From: Fistularia commersonii
Lineage: Eukaryota; Chordata; Actinopteri; Syngnathiformes; Fistulariidae
DNA length: 64,000 bases
Assembly (NCBI GenBank): GCA_037954325.1
Contig: JBBMNZ010000001.1
Span: 14,543,758-14,607,757 of the forward strand
Reading direction: 5' to 3'
Shown here: positions 38,340 through 51,984 of the stretch, piece by piece
Numbering within the stretch: the stretch's first letter is position 1
How the letters are laid out: each line of letters opens with the position of its first letter
Position numbers and translations under genes: made by a program
Notes under the pieces: model-generated
The model's database searches: none
What the model saw: the letters and a program-made list of their open reading frames with translations, nothing else
Told to the model about the DNA's origin: nothing

Positions 38340-38640
38340 AATAAGAGTAAGAACAACTTTATTTATCCCAGACATTGCTGTGCCAGAGTTTCAAGTAAAA
38401 CATAACAATAATAAATAATAGTAGGAAATTGTATAAACAGTAAAAAAAAGGAGGGAGAATAAGAAATACAAATAAAACTATAAAGTGTCAAAGTCAAGGC
38501 TATAAAGTGTTTTAAGGTCTTAAGTTCAAAGAATTGAAGATTCCCTGCGGCTGAAGGAAGAGAAATTAAAAAGTCTGATAGCCTCAGGTAGGAAAGACCT
38601 CCTGTGGTGTTCAGTGGAGCTCCTCGGTGGTATCAATCTA
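38340..38640 (+). repeat. degraded interspersed repeat, partial
   Basis: Begins with aacaactttatttatccca and ends with a block of the type tctgatagcctcaggtagga followed by gacctcctgtggtgttcagt. Both blocks are typical of widespread old fish repeats that carry 'tttatt(ta/aat)ccc' starts. Ends and family are uncertain. Confidence 0.45.
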
Positions 38641-40750
38641 CGACAAATGCAAATCTAGAAGACACGTATGCCATACAAAGCTTTGAGGTTAAATTTAAGA
38701 GTGCCATACTTCGGTTACTGTAATAGGTGGGAAATTACTCCAGTTTTTTTCAGTCCTGTCTGACTTAACAGTTTGTCTTAATCTATTATGTCTATTCTGA
38801 AACTTGCAGTTCCTTCTAGAAGCAAAATTACTCTCAATCAATCCTTGTTTCACAGAGGCAGACTGGCCAGAGAAGTGTAATAAACCCAGATGAGTTTTCA
38901 GCACAGAAACTGTTATTAGGACCTTCGAGGTAGAATTAAAAGCACCACCATCAAAACTAAATTGAAACAGTTGGCAAGGGTGTGTAAGAGATTCTTCAAC
39001 AGAAAGTGGATCCTAACAGCGATGTAAAAGTGGTGTCTCTCCACCACCTCTATTAACAATGGTCATAAAATTACTTTTGTATCCTCCGAGTCATTTTCCA
39101 GCAAATGACTGCCTCATCATTTCTTCAACAAAGAAGTCATTGCACTTGCAGGAAAACACAGTTTGCCTTGCTTACCTATTTAATGGCACTGATATAATTG
39201 GAAATGAAATTGCTTAAATATCTTTTAGTGGAAATAAGTCTAGGGAAGAGCGTCAGCCTTGCAGATTCAACCTTTTAATGATCCATCTCATTTTGTACTT
39301 CTTCTGATGAGCTTAAAGGCACATCCTTCTGCCTAGATATCTGGAAAACAGGCCAAATATTGAAGTGCACATTTACACATTTGTGTTCAAACTAAACTAT
39401 ACTCTGTACATCCTCTCAAATGACAAACAGACAAATGTCTGGTTTCCTGCAGTCAGTTGGTGGTTCTCGGGTCAACCAGAGGGTGGCACTCTGGTTGCAG
39501 CTGTAAAATGGCAATGAACAGGACAACTTGTCATTTGCAAGTGCATAAAAATAACATTACACTGATAGAACTGCACAAGTCTTTTTTTGTTTTGTCCCCC
39601 CCCCCCCCAATTAACACACACACACACACGGTTAATCTTGGAGAAAAAAAAATTACAATGGTGGTTAATTTTAAACAGGATAGGAAGTTTGGACCATAAG
39701 GCAGATTTTTACCAGCTTTAGGAAAGTTGTACCAACGTGTTTCCCTACTACTGTTTAAACATTTGTTTGATCACACCACACCTGCATGAACAAGACATAA
39801 CATGAAATATTAAAGTTCCACTTTTTGAACATCGAGCATAGAGGGATAAGATTGTCCCAGTGAATAAAAAAAATAGAATAAAAAAAAAAAGTCAAGAAAT
39901 GGAAGAGTTGTCACGATAATGCTCTTGTGCTTGATTCAATGAGAGGACTAAGTGTTGCAATCTCTGGTGTTTGCATTGCTTCTAATGGGGAGGTCTTGAG
40001 ATATGGTTGTCATGCAGAACGGACCCAGGTGGGAGACCTGGGAGAAACTCAGCCTGTTGAATTCCATTCTCAAGAGATCGCTCCATGTGAGTGTCCTCTT
40101 TTCAACACTCTACCTTTTACCACTTCATCCAATGACCCTATTTGGCCTGCGCTATGGCCCTGGAACATCTGGCTGCTTCCTCCTCTCAACATACTTCCTC
40201 CATCACAACGATTTGACGTTTGTTTGCAGATGCCTGTTCCCAGAGTGATGGCCAAGGCCAAAGCCTCCTCTGTCTTGTTGGACGCGGCCCACAAGGTCAC
40301 GATGGAGGAGCACAGATTTGGCCTGTATCTGGGGTCCCCTTCCTCCCTGTTGCTAAGGTAGGAGCAACACCCCTGACTACGGGATCCCGGGAGTCCATGG
40401 GTGACATGTCCAGCGTCACCTTCGTGCATTTGAAATCCTGAAATGAAACACTTGTCATGATAATGCTCATGAGCTTGAGAACGAGCTTTGTGTGAAAATA
40501 TAACCTCAGCTAATAAAGTAAATGTTAATTAACATAGTTAACCGAGTCAGGTTTAGAGAGAAACTTGCTGTGTGAGTGCCCGATTTTGTTTACATTAATT
40601 TATTTTGTTCTAGTCACCCAAAATATGCAATAAATAATGCTGTTATTTCTCTAAATAGTGATCGTAAATACTGTGGTCTGGGTTCAATATTGGGTTTGGG
40701 TTGCAGTTCTTCATTTCAGATTATTAATGGAAGTTGTAGCCCTTCAAGAA

Positions 40751-42168
40751 GCTACATACACATTAGGCAAGTTGTATTTTTGAGGATTGATTTTGTTATT
40801 GTACAACTACAGTGCTCTTAGTCAATCCAAAATGTTAAACCCTCAAAAATTGAATGTTCAAGTAGTAAAAGTGAAGTTTTGGCTTTCTTAAGAGAATATC
40901 TATGTACATCATCATTAGGCAACTGTTAGTTTTCAGAATTATTATGAAACTGAATGAAAAGCAAAGATTTCCCCATCGCACTTCTTTATTTTCACCTGTT
41001 AAAGTGAGAACAAACAAACTTAAGTGTGCAAATAAACAATTGCAAAAATAAGAAAAATAAATAAAACCACCACACACACACCTCAGTGACCAATATTGCC
41101 ACCCCTTCTTTTCAAGAACAGTAACAAGCATTCCATTCAGAGTTCATTTCTTGATCTGTTTAGAATCAATTTTTTGTGCAGCCTCAACCACTGCTGCTTC
41201 CCAGACACTGTTAAGAGAGATGTACGGTTTACCTTCACTGTAAATTTCCTGCTTAAGAAGGGCCCAGAAGTTCTTGATAGTCTTCTTGAAAGATATAGAC
41301 TTTTTCCTGTACCACTACTTGAAGAAAGTGTCTTCTAAAAGTTGGCAGTAGGTCTGAGAGTTGATTTTGAGTCAATTTTCAACCAGCTCATCTTTAATAA
41401 TACTTGCCCACACCAGTACCCCCACCTCCACCTTGCTGCCATCGGAGTTGAAGTGTGTCCATTACTGATCCAACCACGGGCCCATCCATCTGGTCCGTCA
41501 AGAGTGATTCTCGTCTCATCAATCCACAAAACCTTTGAAAAATCGGTCTTCAGATATTTCTTGGCCCATTCTTGACGTTTCAACTTATGCGTCTTGTTCA
41601 GAGGTGGTTGGGTTTCAGCCTATCTTAACTTGGCCATGTCTCTGAGAACTGAACACAGCGTACTTCTTGGCACTCCAAGTAGATTGCAGTTGTGGAACAT
41701 GGCAGCACTGGAGGATAATGTGTTCCCGGTAGCTTCATGTTTGATTCTTCTCAAATTTTTGCCAGTTGATTTGCATCTTTTCTTCTCAACACATTACTTG
41801 CGACCCTGTTGACTATTTGCAACAAAACATTTGATGGTTCTGTGATCGCACCCCAATATCTTATAGTTCAAGAGTGCTGCATCCCTCTGAACGACTTTAT
41901 GCAATTTTTGAATTTTCAGTCAGTAAAATCTCTTTTTTTGGCCCATTTTTCCTGAGAAGACTCTGCACACCTTGATATGGGGTGTTGATCATTGATCTTC
42001 TTAGGCCACACTGTCCCTCATTACACAAATACACAAATACACATCGCCTGATATGCATTGACTCCAATAAGCATTCAAGTTCATACAGCTTGAAATTAGA
42101 AATTATGGATAAAATGATGATATGTTCAGAGAAATCACTTGCCCAATAATTGTGCACACAGTGTATAC
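40751..42168 (-). mobile_element. Tc1/mariner-type DNA transposon, internally deleted relic
   Basis: Both ends are recognisable. The left end near 40751 reads cattaggcaagttgtatttt, and the right end near 42150-42168 reads cttgcccaataattgtgcac, its imperfect inverse. A subterminal repeat (cattaggcaactgttag) lies near 40910-40930. The inside is the minus-strand transposase of a Tc1-type element common in fish: the N-terminal region lies at about 41600-41960 and the catalytic part, containing VLWIDETRITLDGPDGWARG, at 41583-41335. The block normally carrying the second Asp (QDN...) and the Glu (PIEN) is deleted; the frame resumes in the C-terminal region (about 41096-41335). Stops and frameshifts also break it, so it is immobile. 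Confidence 0.85.
41335..41583 (-). pseudogene. Tc1-type transposase fragment
   Basis: Open piece of 82 codons with EWAKKYLKTDFSKVLWIDET and LDGPDGWARGWISNG, characteristic of the region around the first catalytic Asp of Tc1-like DD34E transposases. The second Asp and the Glu are absent because of the internal deletion, so no active enzyme is possible. Confidence 0.85.
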
Positions 42169-45100
42169 AAAATATAAGTGAATCAAAACAAAAATCTACT
42201 ACCATTAGATATTAGTTTTAAAAGGAATATTTGGGGCTATATCCTCACAAGGGACAGGTCTCTGCAAGCATGGATTGGTTGTACAGTATATAAATCGAAC
42301 GTCACAGGGGAAGTAAACACTGTGACTTGTCAACTGCAATAGCAGGAGTATTGGCCGTATCAGAACCAGTGGTGTAAAGGAACAGTCTGGGCAATGGACA
42401 GGATTACAAGAAACAAGCAAGAATATCCGTGCAAATCGTCCAAACATGAAGCGTTCACAGAACTGACGATGTCACTTAGAGAACATAACATTAGCGTCCA
42501 TCAACTAACTGATATTATGAGCCTTTAATCAGTGGTTGTATGGTGACAATATGCTGTGTCATAGATGGGTATAAAAAAAGCAAAATAGTGCAACAGTTGC
42601 TCCTTTGACCAGACTCTGACAGCTTCTGTGTTTTGCTGTGACAGAAAAGGATGTCACGTCTCAGGTTTATTTGTTCTCATTCTGCATTGTGCCTTCCTGT
42701 CTTTACCAAAACAACTCTATTAAGGGACACTCATGACTCCCCTCATCCACTGGGACTAATCAAAAATGCATATTGCTGTTAGCACATCATCTTGTCTGCT
42801 CCTCTCAGGAAAACACAGACATTGACAATGACTGAGATACAGTAATTGCACAGCTAATAGCTGGGATCTGCCATGTTAATAACCTGTCTAAATTTCACTG
42901 AGTGTCAAATTAAGACTGTGCAAATAGTTTACTTTTCAGGAAAGAGATCTTGTTTAAGATTGGATTAAAATACTCGGTATGACACCCAAGGCAAGATCAT
43001 ATTCGGCATTATCTGGATGATGAACAGCATCAGAGACGACATACAAGTGAAAGGATTTATTGATTAAAAATGTCATCAGAAAAAAGTTGGGCCTTATATG
43101 GTGCAAAGCTTGGCATGACCCATTACGTCTTGTGCTCAGCTTTGTGTCTCCAGCTCCACACCCTGGACTCCCACCACCAGGTTAGTCCAGAATAATGGCA
43201 GCATCCCTGACTGTTTTTGATGGAAGTGTGGAAAAAAAAAACCAGCCACTGGCATTGAGGGTTTTGTGGACAGTTTCCCACTCCCTTTATAGATCTCCAA
43301 GTCAATAGCCTTTTCAACCTTGAATTCCCACTGTCAATGTGGCTTTGTTGCACTTGAGTTCAATGAGTTTGACTAGGAGAACTGACCCTCTTTCCTGATA
43401 CAATTCGCTGTTAGATCATCCTTAATGGGCTGTAGAGGAAATAGCCACCTGGCTCAAAGCTGAATGGGATAATTAAATTGCTTGTGGAGTAAAAAAAAAA
43501 CACACCTATGTTGACTACTATGTTGACTGGGCTCATAAAGTAGTACAGATTAAGGAGAGCATGGTGTTGATGTTACAATATATCAATTAAAAAAACATCC
43601 ACAGTTAAGACCCGGGTCACTTTTTACTGTATGTTACAATAAGTTTTAAGTAACAATTGTCTTTCTGATGATGCTCATTTGACTGCTAGCTTTAGGAAAA
43701 AAATTATTCACTTGGATAAGATGTGAAGACAGAGATCCATTGAAAGAGGCAGGGAAACATTTTTCTCTGTCATGATTGTACAAGGTCTGCAAACATGTGT
43801 CACCAGTCTGACAATCGGAGTGGAGAATTTCATTTCAAATAAAAAATTTAGTGCTGCTTAAATGATTTAATTCAGTGATACTATGTTTCAAAAAAAGATG
43901 ATACTGACATTATGCAGTAATTGATTATCTGATCCTGCCATGATAGGATATTTCTCTCACCCAAAGTTAATCCTTATCTTCAATCCACTGACCTAAACTC
44001 AAACTGCAACTCAGACCGTAACACCTATTACACTGAACTAATGGGACATGGAGGCACAATTGTGATGGTGGGAAGCGATCCCTGAGGGAAAAGAACCATT
44101 ATGCTCTGGCGAGGGAATGTCAATGAGATATCACTGAAAAGGCACGGGTCTGAGCATCTATCCCTGCCTTTCCAAACAGCTTTAATATCTATGGCTTTAC
44201 TATGACAATACGATAATGAAGTGCACTAATGAGGCTTCGTCTAGATGAATGGTTCTCTAATTTTGGACAGATATTAAACTTGGGATAGACAAAGGGAATT
44301 CCCAGTTATTTATATTTCCCCTTTAGATTTTCCAATCTCTAATGTGTCCTAGCAGTGGTTATGCCATCAATATTACCTGATAAAATCATGTTTAAAACCA
44401 TTTGCTGAGCTCAAAAAACAAGCACTTTATATATGTTTCACACTTCATCAATATACATCTAAATATAAGCAGAAAGTTGGGGCTTCCTCTTGTTTTCATA
44501 CACTTATTTACACATATATTGCATTCCTATGGTCACAAGCTGTGGTCAGGACCAGCAAACAATGGGATAACAGTGGAAACCTGATTATCCTCATGGGGAC
44601 TTGTGGTGTGCGCAAGTAGAGACACCTGCAGCAGTTATAAGTGACAACCTTATACGTCTCTTTTTTAATTTATCAACTAGGAAGTTGAATCGGAAAGTCT
44701 CACGTTCCAAGGACAACATGAACCTCATGCTACTTGTTTATTGTGGTGTTCCTGTTTTTTAAAGTAAAGTAACTAAATTTTGGATGGTATTTTCGGGAAG
44801 ATCTAGATATAAAAATTCAGAGTCAAACAGACTGTGAACTAATATGGATGTGGACATTCCACCACAATGTTTTGGTCACTTGTGGTATATGATTTTTTAT
44901 GATGAGTGTTGTTAGGAGGGAGGGAGTAAAAAAGCAACATAGGGAGATGTAACGTTATTAAATGCCCAAGGCCGCAAATCTCTGCCAATCAAGTTCGAGT
45001 TTCACTATAGTTTAAGTATAACTTCAGGAGCAGAGGCTCTCCTCTTTACAAAACTTTGATGTATGCAAGGTGGCAAAAACAAATAAATAAAAATCTCCCA

Positions 45101-45772
45101 CCATCACAGAAGTCATGGTTCTTATTCAAGGAACTGACACTGAGACACTCAAGTGGACAACCTGTGGCCTGGAGAGGAGTGGGTGCTCTGAAGCAGGTGG
45201 CCAGCTAAAACCGGGCTGGTAGGAGACCCAAGACACAACTTCTGGGAGAGCGACGCCTTGAGCACTGACTGGAGGCAGCTCACAAAGAAGACCATCGCTC
45301 AGAAAAGGTTACTGGGAGATCACTAGAAGAAAGGGCTGACTGGTAGAAGGATGGATGATTTCAAGAGGACACCCATATTAAAGGGCAACACCTTAAACAT
45401 GACAACAGATGTCAAATTTATACGTACCATGAACATTAAAAACTGAACATCCTTGACTAATATAATTTTCCCTTTGGGCCGCTTTACTGACACCCAGAGT
45501 ATTATTATGATAGTCCATCAGAGACAACCATTAACATTATTCCATGGATCTTCATAGTTTAAGTAATTTCACTTAGATTCACCTATTTGATTTTTATGAC
45601 ATCAAGTAAAAGCAATAGAGTTAGTATTTCAATATGTACAACACACCCAATTCAGCATTTTTTTAAGTAAAGGTAAATGCAAATATTAAAGAGTGTAGTA
45701 TACAGCCCAGAATACACACAACGCACAAACTCTACAGTCCACGTAGTTATTAGTGACCAAAAGTGCACTGAG

Positions 45773-45812
45773 GTAGAAGCATGATGCTTATCGTAGAAGC
45801 ATGACGCTTATC
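45773..45812. repeat. 20-bp tandem pair, palindromic core
   Basis: The unit gtagaagcatgatgcttatc is followed immediately by gtagaagcatgacgcttatc (one mismatch). Each unit contains the near-palindrome aagcatgatgctt. Confidence 0.85.
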
Positions 45813-48800
45813 AAGGTATGCTATCAATTAATGAACCAAACGCTTGTGTTCAAGTTTCAGCTGATGAAGCAGCATTAAAAAGTGTAATATCGGTACTTTG
45901 ACCACATTAACGTGAACATTTTGCAACACAATACATCAGGCATGACTTAACATAAATGAGCCAAAACAGAAAAGCACTTCGCAATACCCATATGTCATTT
46001 CATTTACTGATGAGATGTAGGGGGGTTAGTACAACACGATGATCAGTGAAATTGGTGTATTGATTGTCTGTTATCCATAAAGGATCAGGTCAAATGTTAA
46101 GTGCTTGCTTGTGTGCAAGTCTCATGTTTGAAACATATATTTGTTTGCATTTTGCTGATGGCGCAGTGCAACACAATACATCATGCTTCCTGCACCACCT
46201 GCCAAGAAACATTTAATCATGTATGCCTCATCCAATGCATGGCCACATGCAGGTTTTGACCTTTATTAACATGAATACACAAGCATTTACCATTGAAATG
46301 TTAATGTAAAAATAGTCCTAGTGACGGTGTTGCAGTTCAGTATTGAAGGTAATTGCCTGTGAAGTTTCTTGCAGCACATCAGATACTGAATTTGTAGCGT
46401 GTACTGTGTTTACAGCACTTAATATCTTCCTCCAACAGTAAGATCAAACAAGCATGAAACATTTCAGTGAGCGAATTGGAGATACTGCTGGTTGTCTATT
46501 TTTAAAAACGCAGCCTGGTCATTGTATATTTTATTTATATGCTGACTAACCACCTTATAAGAGAGCAAGCAGTGAATTGTCTCCTGGAGGCAGAACAACT
46601 TGCAGTGTGACAGAGTAAGGAATGAACAAATCCTACAGATCCTTCAAGGTTCTGAGACTTGAGAAAGATACATACAGTAGAGCCATTGTTTTGCACTACA
46701 GACAACATGGTGTTTGACCTGTGCGGTGTCAACTTCGACTCGATCAAATCAACACCAATAGTCTGACAAAAGAATGTCCTGTACTATAAGTCGAAGGGTC
46801 TTACCCTCATCACCCAAACATACCTCTTAGACCATACATTATCTCTGATAAGATTATTCCTTATTGCACATCTTCCTTAATCTCTCTAATTAAAGCCATC
46901 CATTACCAGAGTCCTGGTGATTAAAGTTATCAAATATTTACCAGGCTTTCAACATGACCTTTGCAGTCCAACATACCATGTAACCACCGAGCTCACATTA
47001 TTCGAATGACAACCCCTTCTCTTGCTGAACAGCCTTCTTTCTTTCTCTCTCTCTCTGCCGCACAAGCCAGGTTATCTTTAGTGTGCAATGAATATTTATA
47101 CATCAGGTGGCTGGGGAGACCGTCACTGATCTCTAAGGTGACTTGCTGGGCCTATGTGGGGGTGCTGCTATGCTGGGGGTAGAATGGGATTAAGTCACAT
47201 GGGACCTTTTGTCTCCTTTGTATGTCCTCTTGGGCAGATTTGATTTTATGGTTGGATGTCTACAGGCAGCAAGCAAGTAGTTGTTATGAAGAGGCAGCTA
47301 TTGTAAAAGTAGGGTTTGATTATTCTTTTACAAATGAATTATCATTTCTAAGGCTAAGAATCAGAGGTTGGATTTAAAAATAGACACACAATTTGTCGGA
47401 AACAAAGCACCGCTGAACAGGAGCAAAACAATCTCCTGTCACTACAGAAAATAGAGAAAAAAGGACTGTAGAAAGTACCACAAGGTGAAATATTGTTGTT
47501 CTAATGAACTGGATAAGCAGTCTTTTAAATCCAGGTCTTTTGAGGCAAAGGTAAGACAGTGTTTATCATGCACAGGGAACCAGTGGCTGGGAATGAGCTA
47601 AATGTTAATCATGTTTGAGACTGAAGTAAGGTTTATGACGTCCTAATATTTAGAGAGAGGGTATTAAAGTTGTGATGATGGAGTTTTTCATGATGGCGTC
47701 CAAGATATAGCCATGAGAACGTAACGATTTTCCCAGAGATCGACTGACAACGACAGTTTCTCACTCTAAAAGCTTGATCCCACATGCACAATCAGTTCCC
47801 ATAATGTGGGTTAAGGGTCCAGAGAGTTTTAATTAGCCTTGTGCTGTCAGAGAACAATTTTGCCTTTAGGCTATTCTTTTTTAAATAATACATTAGCAGC
47901 TGACAGAGAATAATAACTTAAACTTATACCTCAGACTTATACCTCGAAAGAAAGCAAGCAATGCGCAATCTTCTAATGTAGTTGTTTACAATTTGTATTT
48001 CTTAAAAGATACAAAATGGAAAAGCATGTCAACTAAAGTAGGTGATAGAAGAAAACTTTTCTGGATTGCAGCTGCAAAAGACTTGTGAGGGTCCAATAAT
48101 AAATTAGCTATTTTCAAAAGGCATGGAGAAACTTTCAGAGCATTGGCGTTTCATTGTTGTCACCACAAAGCTGTCCCTGAAGTGAATGTGTGAGATAAGT
48201 GCTTTGAAGCACAAACAAACTGAAACAAAAGAACATGAGGTGGAGATTGGTTTAGTAAGTAAGAGAGAGGAGGAAGCACTTCTGGCATCCAAGGGCATCA
48301 TAAACCCCAGCATGTGTCTGCAACAGAATGCCAACAGGGGCGCAAATTCTCCACACACTAGGAATCGATTTCACACAAAGAGTGGAGGACTTGGAAAGAG
48401 GCGTATCACAGAGACACTGAAATACTGCATCTTGACTTATTGGATTTGGAGCCAGAATTTTTTTGTGCAGCCTCTGCAAGCTGGGGGATCCAGTAAAGTG
48501 GAAGTTTCCAAAGCCTGCCCAAACCTGTGGCCAGCTGAGGAAAAGAGATTGTTCTGGGGTTTACCTTAGAATAAAAATCATGTCATTATAAGTGCTTGAA
48601 AATAACGAGGGGAAAAAAAAAACTTTGTATAGGATGGAATACACTCTAACTTTCTAATCTGCATGGCATTATCCCTTGGAGGGAATCATTTCATACATGT
48701 GCTGAAAATGAAAATAGCACTTGTGGCCTGTATTCAAGTGTAGCTTGAGGCTATGGAGCAGTGTGTGAGACTAACATGTGCCAGGTTTGTTTCTTAAATG

Positions 48801-49579
48801 TACAAGTATATTTTATTATGGAGACCAAATGGAAAAATCACCAAGAGACTAGGGAGGCTGATGAAGCAGGACTGCATTGTAAATACCGGACAACAAGAGG
48901 GAATGAATCTCTTTGAATAAACTCCTAGTTATCTATTTTTGTGCTTTATTGACCACGGCTTAGTTATTTATCTTTCATCATACAGAAAGAACTGTGGAAA
49001 TGCAGGCTTATTTAACAACAAATTCCATAGTGAAGAGAAATAAATGTAGAAAAGATAGCTGATATTAAAGAAAGACAATTTTTGACAGAACTTATCTAGC
49101 ATTTTATAAACATACACAACATACAGGCATACAGGGCATGCTTCCCTTATAGTCCGTGGCCGGGTTTGGAAAAACACAACAATTAGTCAAGTAACCAGAC
49201 GAGCTGGTCGACACTGCATGTATCTGCTTGCAGGTGGGAAGTTCCAGGAAACATCAAATCTGTGAAACTCAATTTCCATTTTGTAACTTGTTCAAAAGTG
49301 TGTAACTGTCAGAGCTTTGTCATCTCCTTGTCCTGCTTTTATCAATTTTTCAGAAGGATATTTTTTGGGATGTGCTGTTGACGTAAAGAAAGTAATCTAA
49401 AGTTAGTAATATCTCATACAGAAGTGACACACTGGTACAGATGTTCAAATCTGATTCAAGACACACTTACAGTCAAGTCAGTATGTTTTCATTAAAATAA
49501 AAGGTCAGCCTTGCTTGGCAATAACACACTAAGTTCATATATCCTCCACTGACCTATGTTGTGCAGAAAATATGAGTAA

Positions 49580-49790
49580 TAATTTGTCCTTTATTAATCC
49601 CATAGGGGAAATTCGCTCTCTGCAATTATCCCATCACGGATGAGCCATGAGCAGCAAGCTGCTGTCCACCAGCGGAGCAGTTAGGGATTCAGCGTCTTGC
49701 TCAACAACACTTTGACACACCAGGAAGAGAAAAGAATCGAAAATCGGTTCCAAAGACAAGTGCTCTACCATCTGCGCCTCTCCACCTATA
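49580..49790 (+). repeat. old interspersed repeat ('ttattaatccc...' type)
   Basis: Landmarks are tttattaatcccatagggga, gaaattcgctctctgcaatt, gagcagttagggattcagcg, and cttgctcaacaacactttga. These are characteristic of an abundant non-coding fish repeat. The copy is diverged and its exact ends and family are uncertain. Confidence 0.6.
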
Positions 49791-51254
49791 TGTAAAAAAA
49801 AAAGCCCGTTCAGTCTCTATATGCACAAATGCATACCAATTGGTAAAGCAGTTCCTGTGAGTGCAGTTCAATGTGATGAAAATATATGCAAAGATCTTAC
49901 AGCTGTTTAACTGGCTTGCAATCCAGCTATAATGATTATCGAATTGATGTGAGAAGGTTCCTCTTCATTTGGTTGTACACATAGGCTTTATGACAAGGAA
50001 ATTGGAAATAAAAATGATTAGCTTCAAAATGTGGTGCAATAAAGTCCACAGTTAATGATAATGAATTAAGTCATTGCTGGAGAGAAAGAGATGTACGCGA
50101 TTGTAAAGCAGCAAATCCTCAGCTTCATATGGGAACCTGAAGCTTCACTAAAACTATAATGAATATAAAAAAAAAATAAACGATTGCCAAATCTCATAGT
50201 GGCAACTGGACTTATTCCTCTTGAAGATGTGTCATCTGTCATCTAAGCTGCTCAGTTTCCATGTTAAGATTTGACACCAACTGACCACGACCTGGATGAT
50301 TGGGAACCTTTACAGACACAATATTTATAAATACAAAAGCAGAAATTTAGAAATGACTGTTTTTCAGCTGATGTTTTTCCAGAAGATACAGTTTGCAGCT
50401 CATCTGATGAGTTGAAATTCATTTCCTTTATCACGGTTGTGCTCTTCCATGATTGCCTCGCAGAATGCCTCGCTCGATATTGGAATCAAATCGCAAGTAA
50501 ATCTTCAGGTTAATCAAGGCAATGTATTGATTCATTTTTGGTCGATGAAGAAAGAAACGATGCGGAGGGAACACGTTGATGGCGGAATTTTGTTGGCTTG
50601 CGAAATCCTCCATGTCAACGTTAATCGTGAAATATGAAGCAAATGAAAAGGATGTTTTGGAAGCTTCCGGAGTAGCTGCAACTGCAAAAAGACGAGTAAC
50701 AGGGGAATGAAAAATCAAAGCACATCCTATCCGCTTTGAATTTTGAAGGGGGGGAAGTAAATATGATCTGAAAAGCTTTTTCTGGTGAGAGATATTAATA
50801 CAGGTAATCTGATATGATGACCTTGTGAATCATCTGGAGGTCATGCATGGCTGCAAGTCTTCAGGCAGTACTGCTTTTCCTCAACAACTTTACAAGTGAA
50901 TGACATATAATAATAATATTTGAATTTAAAAAAAAATAAAAATTGCATTTGTAGGACTCTTGGCTGATGGTGGTTCGGATCGAGGCGTGTCCGTTGCTGA
51001 AGATGAACGCAGCCCTCTGCGGTTCACAGCCAAGGATTTCCTCGAATTCAATGCAAAGCATTGGACAGTAGCGACACGCCCTCTAGTGTTTCATGCCCGC
51101 CAAACCGCTGGAGTTTGATAACCTTGCTTTGCGACCGGGAGCGTCACTGGAGGAATGTGGCTGTGGATCCCTCGGACGGCAAATTGTTGATGCGGGTCTC
51201 TTGCGTGGTTTTCGGGGTTCATCGCGTGATCTCTTTCCACTCGGATTTACAACG

Positions 51255-51477
51255 ATGAGCGCTGAGATTATGTTGGAGAGTGGAGAGCAGCCTTGCATCC
51301 GACTGGAGCCCCTCAAGAACACACACTTGCCGGGTAAAGGGACGCCGACCGGCGGCGGTCGCGCTGCCTTCACGGACAGCAGCCAAGTGACAGCTAACGG
51401 ACTGCACGACATCGAGGACCGGATTTTGAGAATCACCGGCTACTATGGCTACAACCCGGGATACTCCAGTCATAGAA
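51255..51477 (+). CDS. slc35f4: SLC35F3/F4-type transporter, long alternative first exon (partial gene)
   Basis: The open frame from ATG 51255 gives 74 codons plus one base before a strong donor, CATAGAA|gtaagt. The encoded N-terminus begins MSAEIMLESGEQPCIRLEP and ends DIEDRILRITGYYGYNPG, then YSSHR. I recall a similar RILxITGYYGY motif in the cytoplasmic N-terminus of SLC35F3/F4 long isoforms, but could not check it. The frame also stays open upstream to an ATG at 51093; the 51255 start is preferred because the upstream part looks like 5' UTR, but this is not proved. The donor phase (1) equals that of the exon at 63213-63288, as expected for alternative first exons of one gene. F4 rather than F3 is inferred only from linkage with 14q genes. 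The rest lies beyond the window. Confidence 0.6.
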
Positions 51478-51984
51478 GTAAGTGAGGGGATCTGCAGCGT
51501 CTCACTGAAATGTAGTTTACGATCAAGTCACAGAATATGGGATGTGGATGCGGCTACTTTTGAAAGTGAAGCTCCCAAGCTGAAAGCAGGGAGGGGGTCC
51601 ATCTGCGAAGACGTGATATGAGACACGCCGTGAGAGGGGGGCGGGGTTGGGGGCAAGGCCGTGCAAACAAATGCAACAAATGCAAATGCAAAACGCCTAT
51701 GTAGTTCCATGATCAGAGTCAAAGTTATTAAGTTATTGATACAAACAAACTCTTAATTTATGACCCCTGCAAACACTCGATCAGACCCGTCCTACAGGTT
51801 CCTAATATTTTTTGTTTCCTCCATTAGCGAGGTGTATAGTGATTTGTTTTTTTTTTTTTTTTCTATATTGCATGTGTGCGTACGCCTGGATGTCTCTTAT
51901 CACAAGGAACCTGTGTCATGGCGATATTCAAACATCTGTAATGTGTTATTTATCTGTTGATAGGTTGAGCAACAGTGAGGAATT

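Larger units (their letters stand above)
22701..40750. other. gene-poor intergenic DNA, part 1
   Basis: About 18 kb upstream of pgf with no exon, tRNA or intact transposon that I can support. Open frames are short and lack domains. Microsatellites and one degraded interspersed repeat are listed separately. It may hold distal regulatory elements of pgf or of the transporter gene; conservation data would be needed to find them. Confidence 0.6.
42169..51060. other. gene-poor intergenic DNA, part 2
   Basis: About 9 kb between the Tc1 relic and the first exon of the transporter gene. No supported coding exon. It contains a 20-bp tandem pair (45773-45812) and an old repeat (49580-49790). Short open frames such as 48186-48569 have no recognised domain and are judged to be chance. 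Confidence 0.6.

Noticed and set aside
39927..40441. Overlapping + open frames of 144, 81 and 73 codons
   Set aside because: No recognisable domain, no convincing splice partners and open in several frames; possibly an old repeat or retro-fragment, not enough to call a gene.
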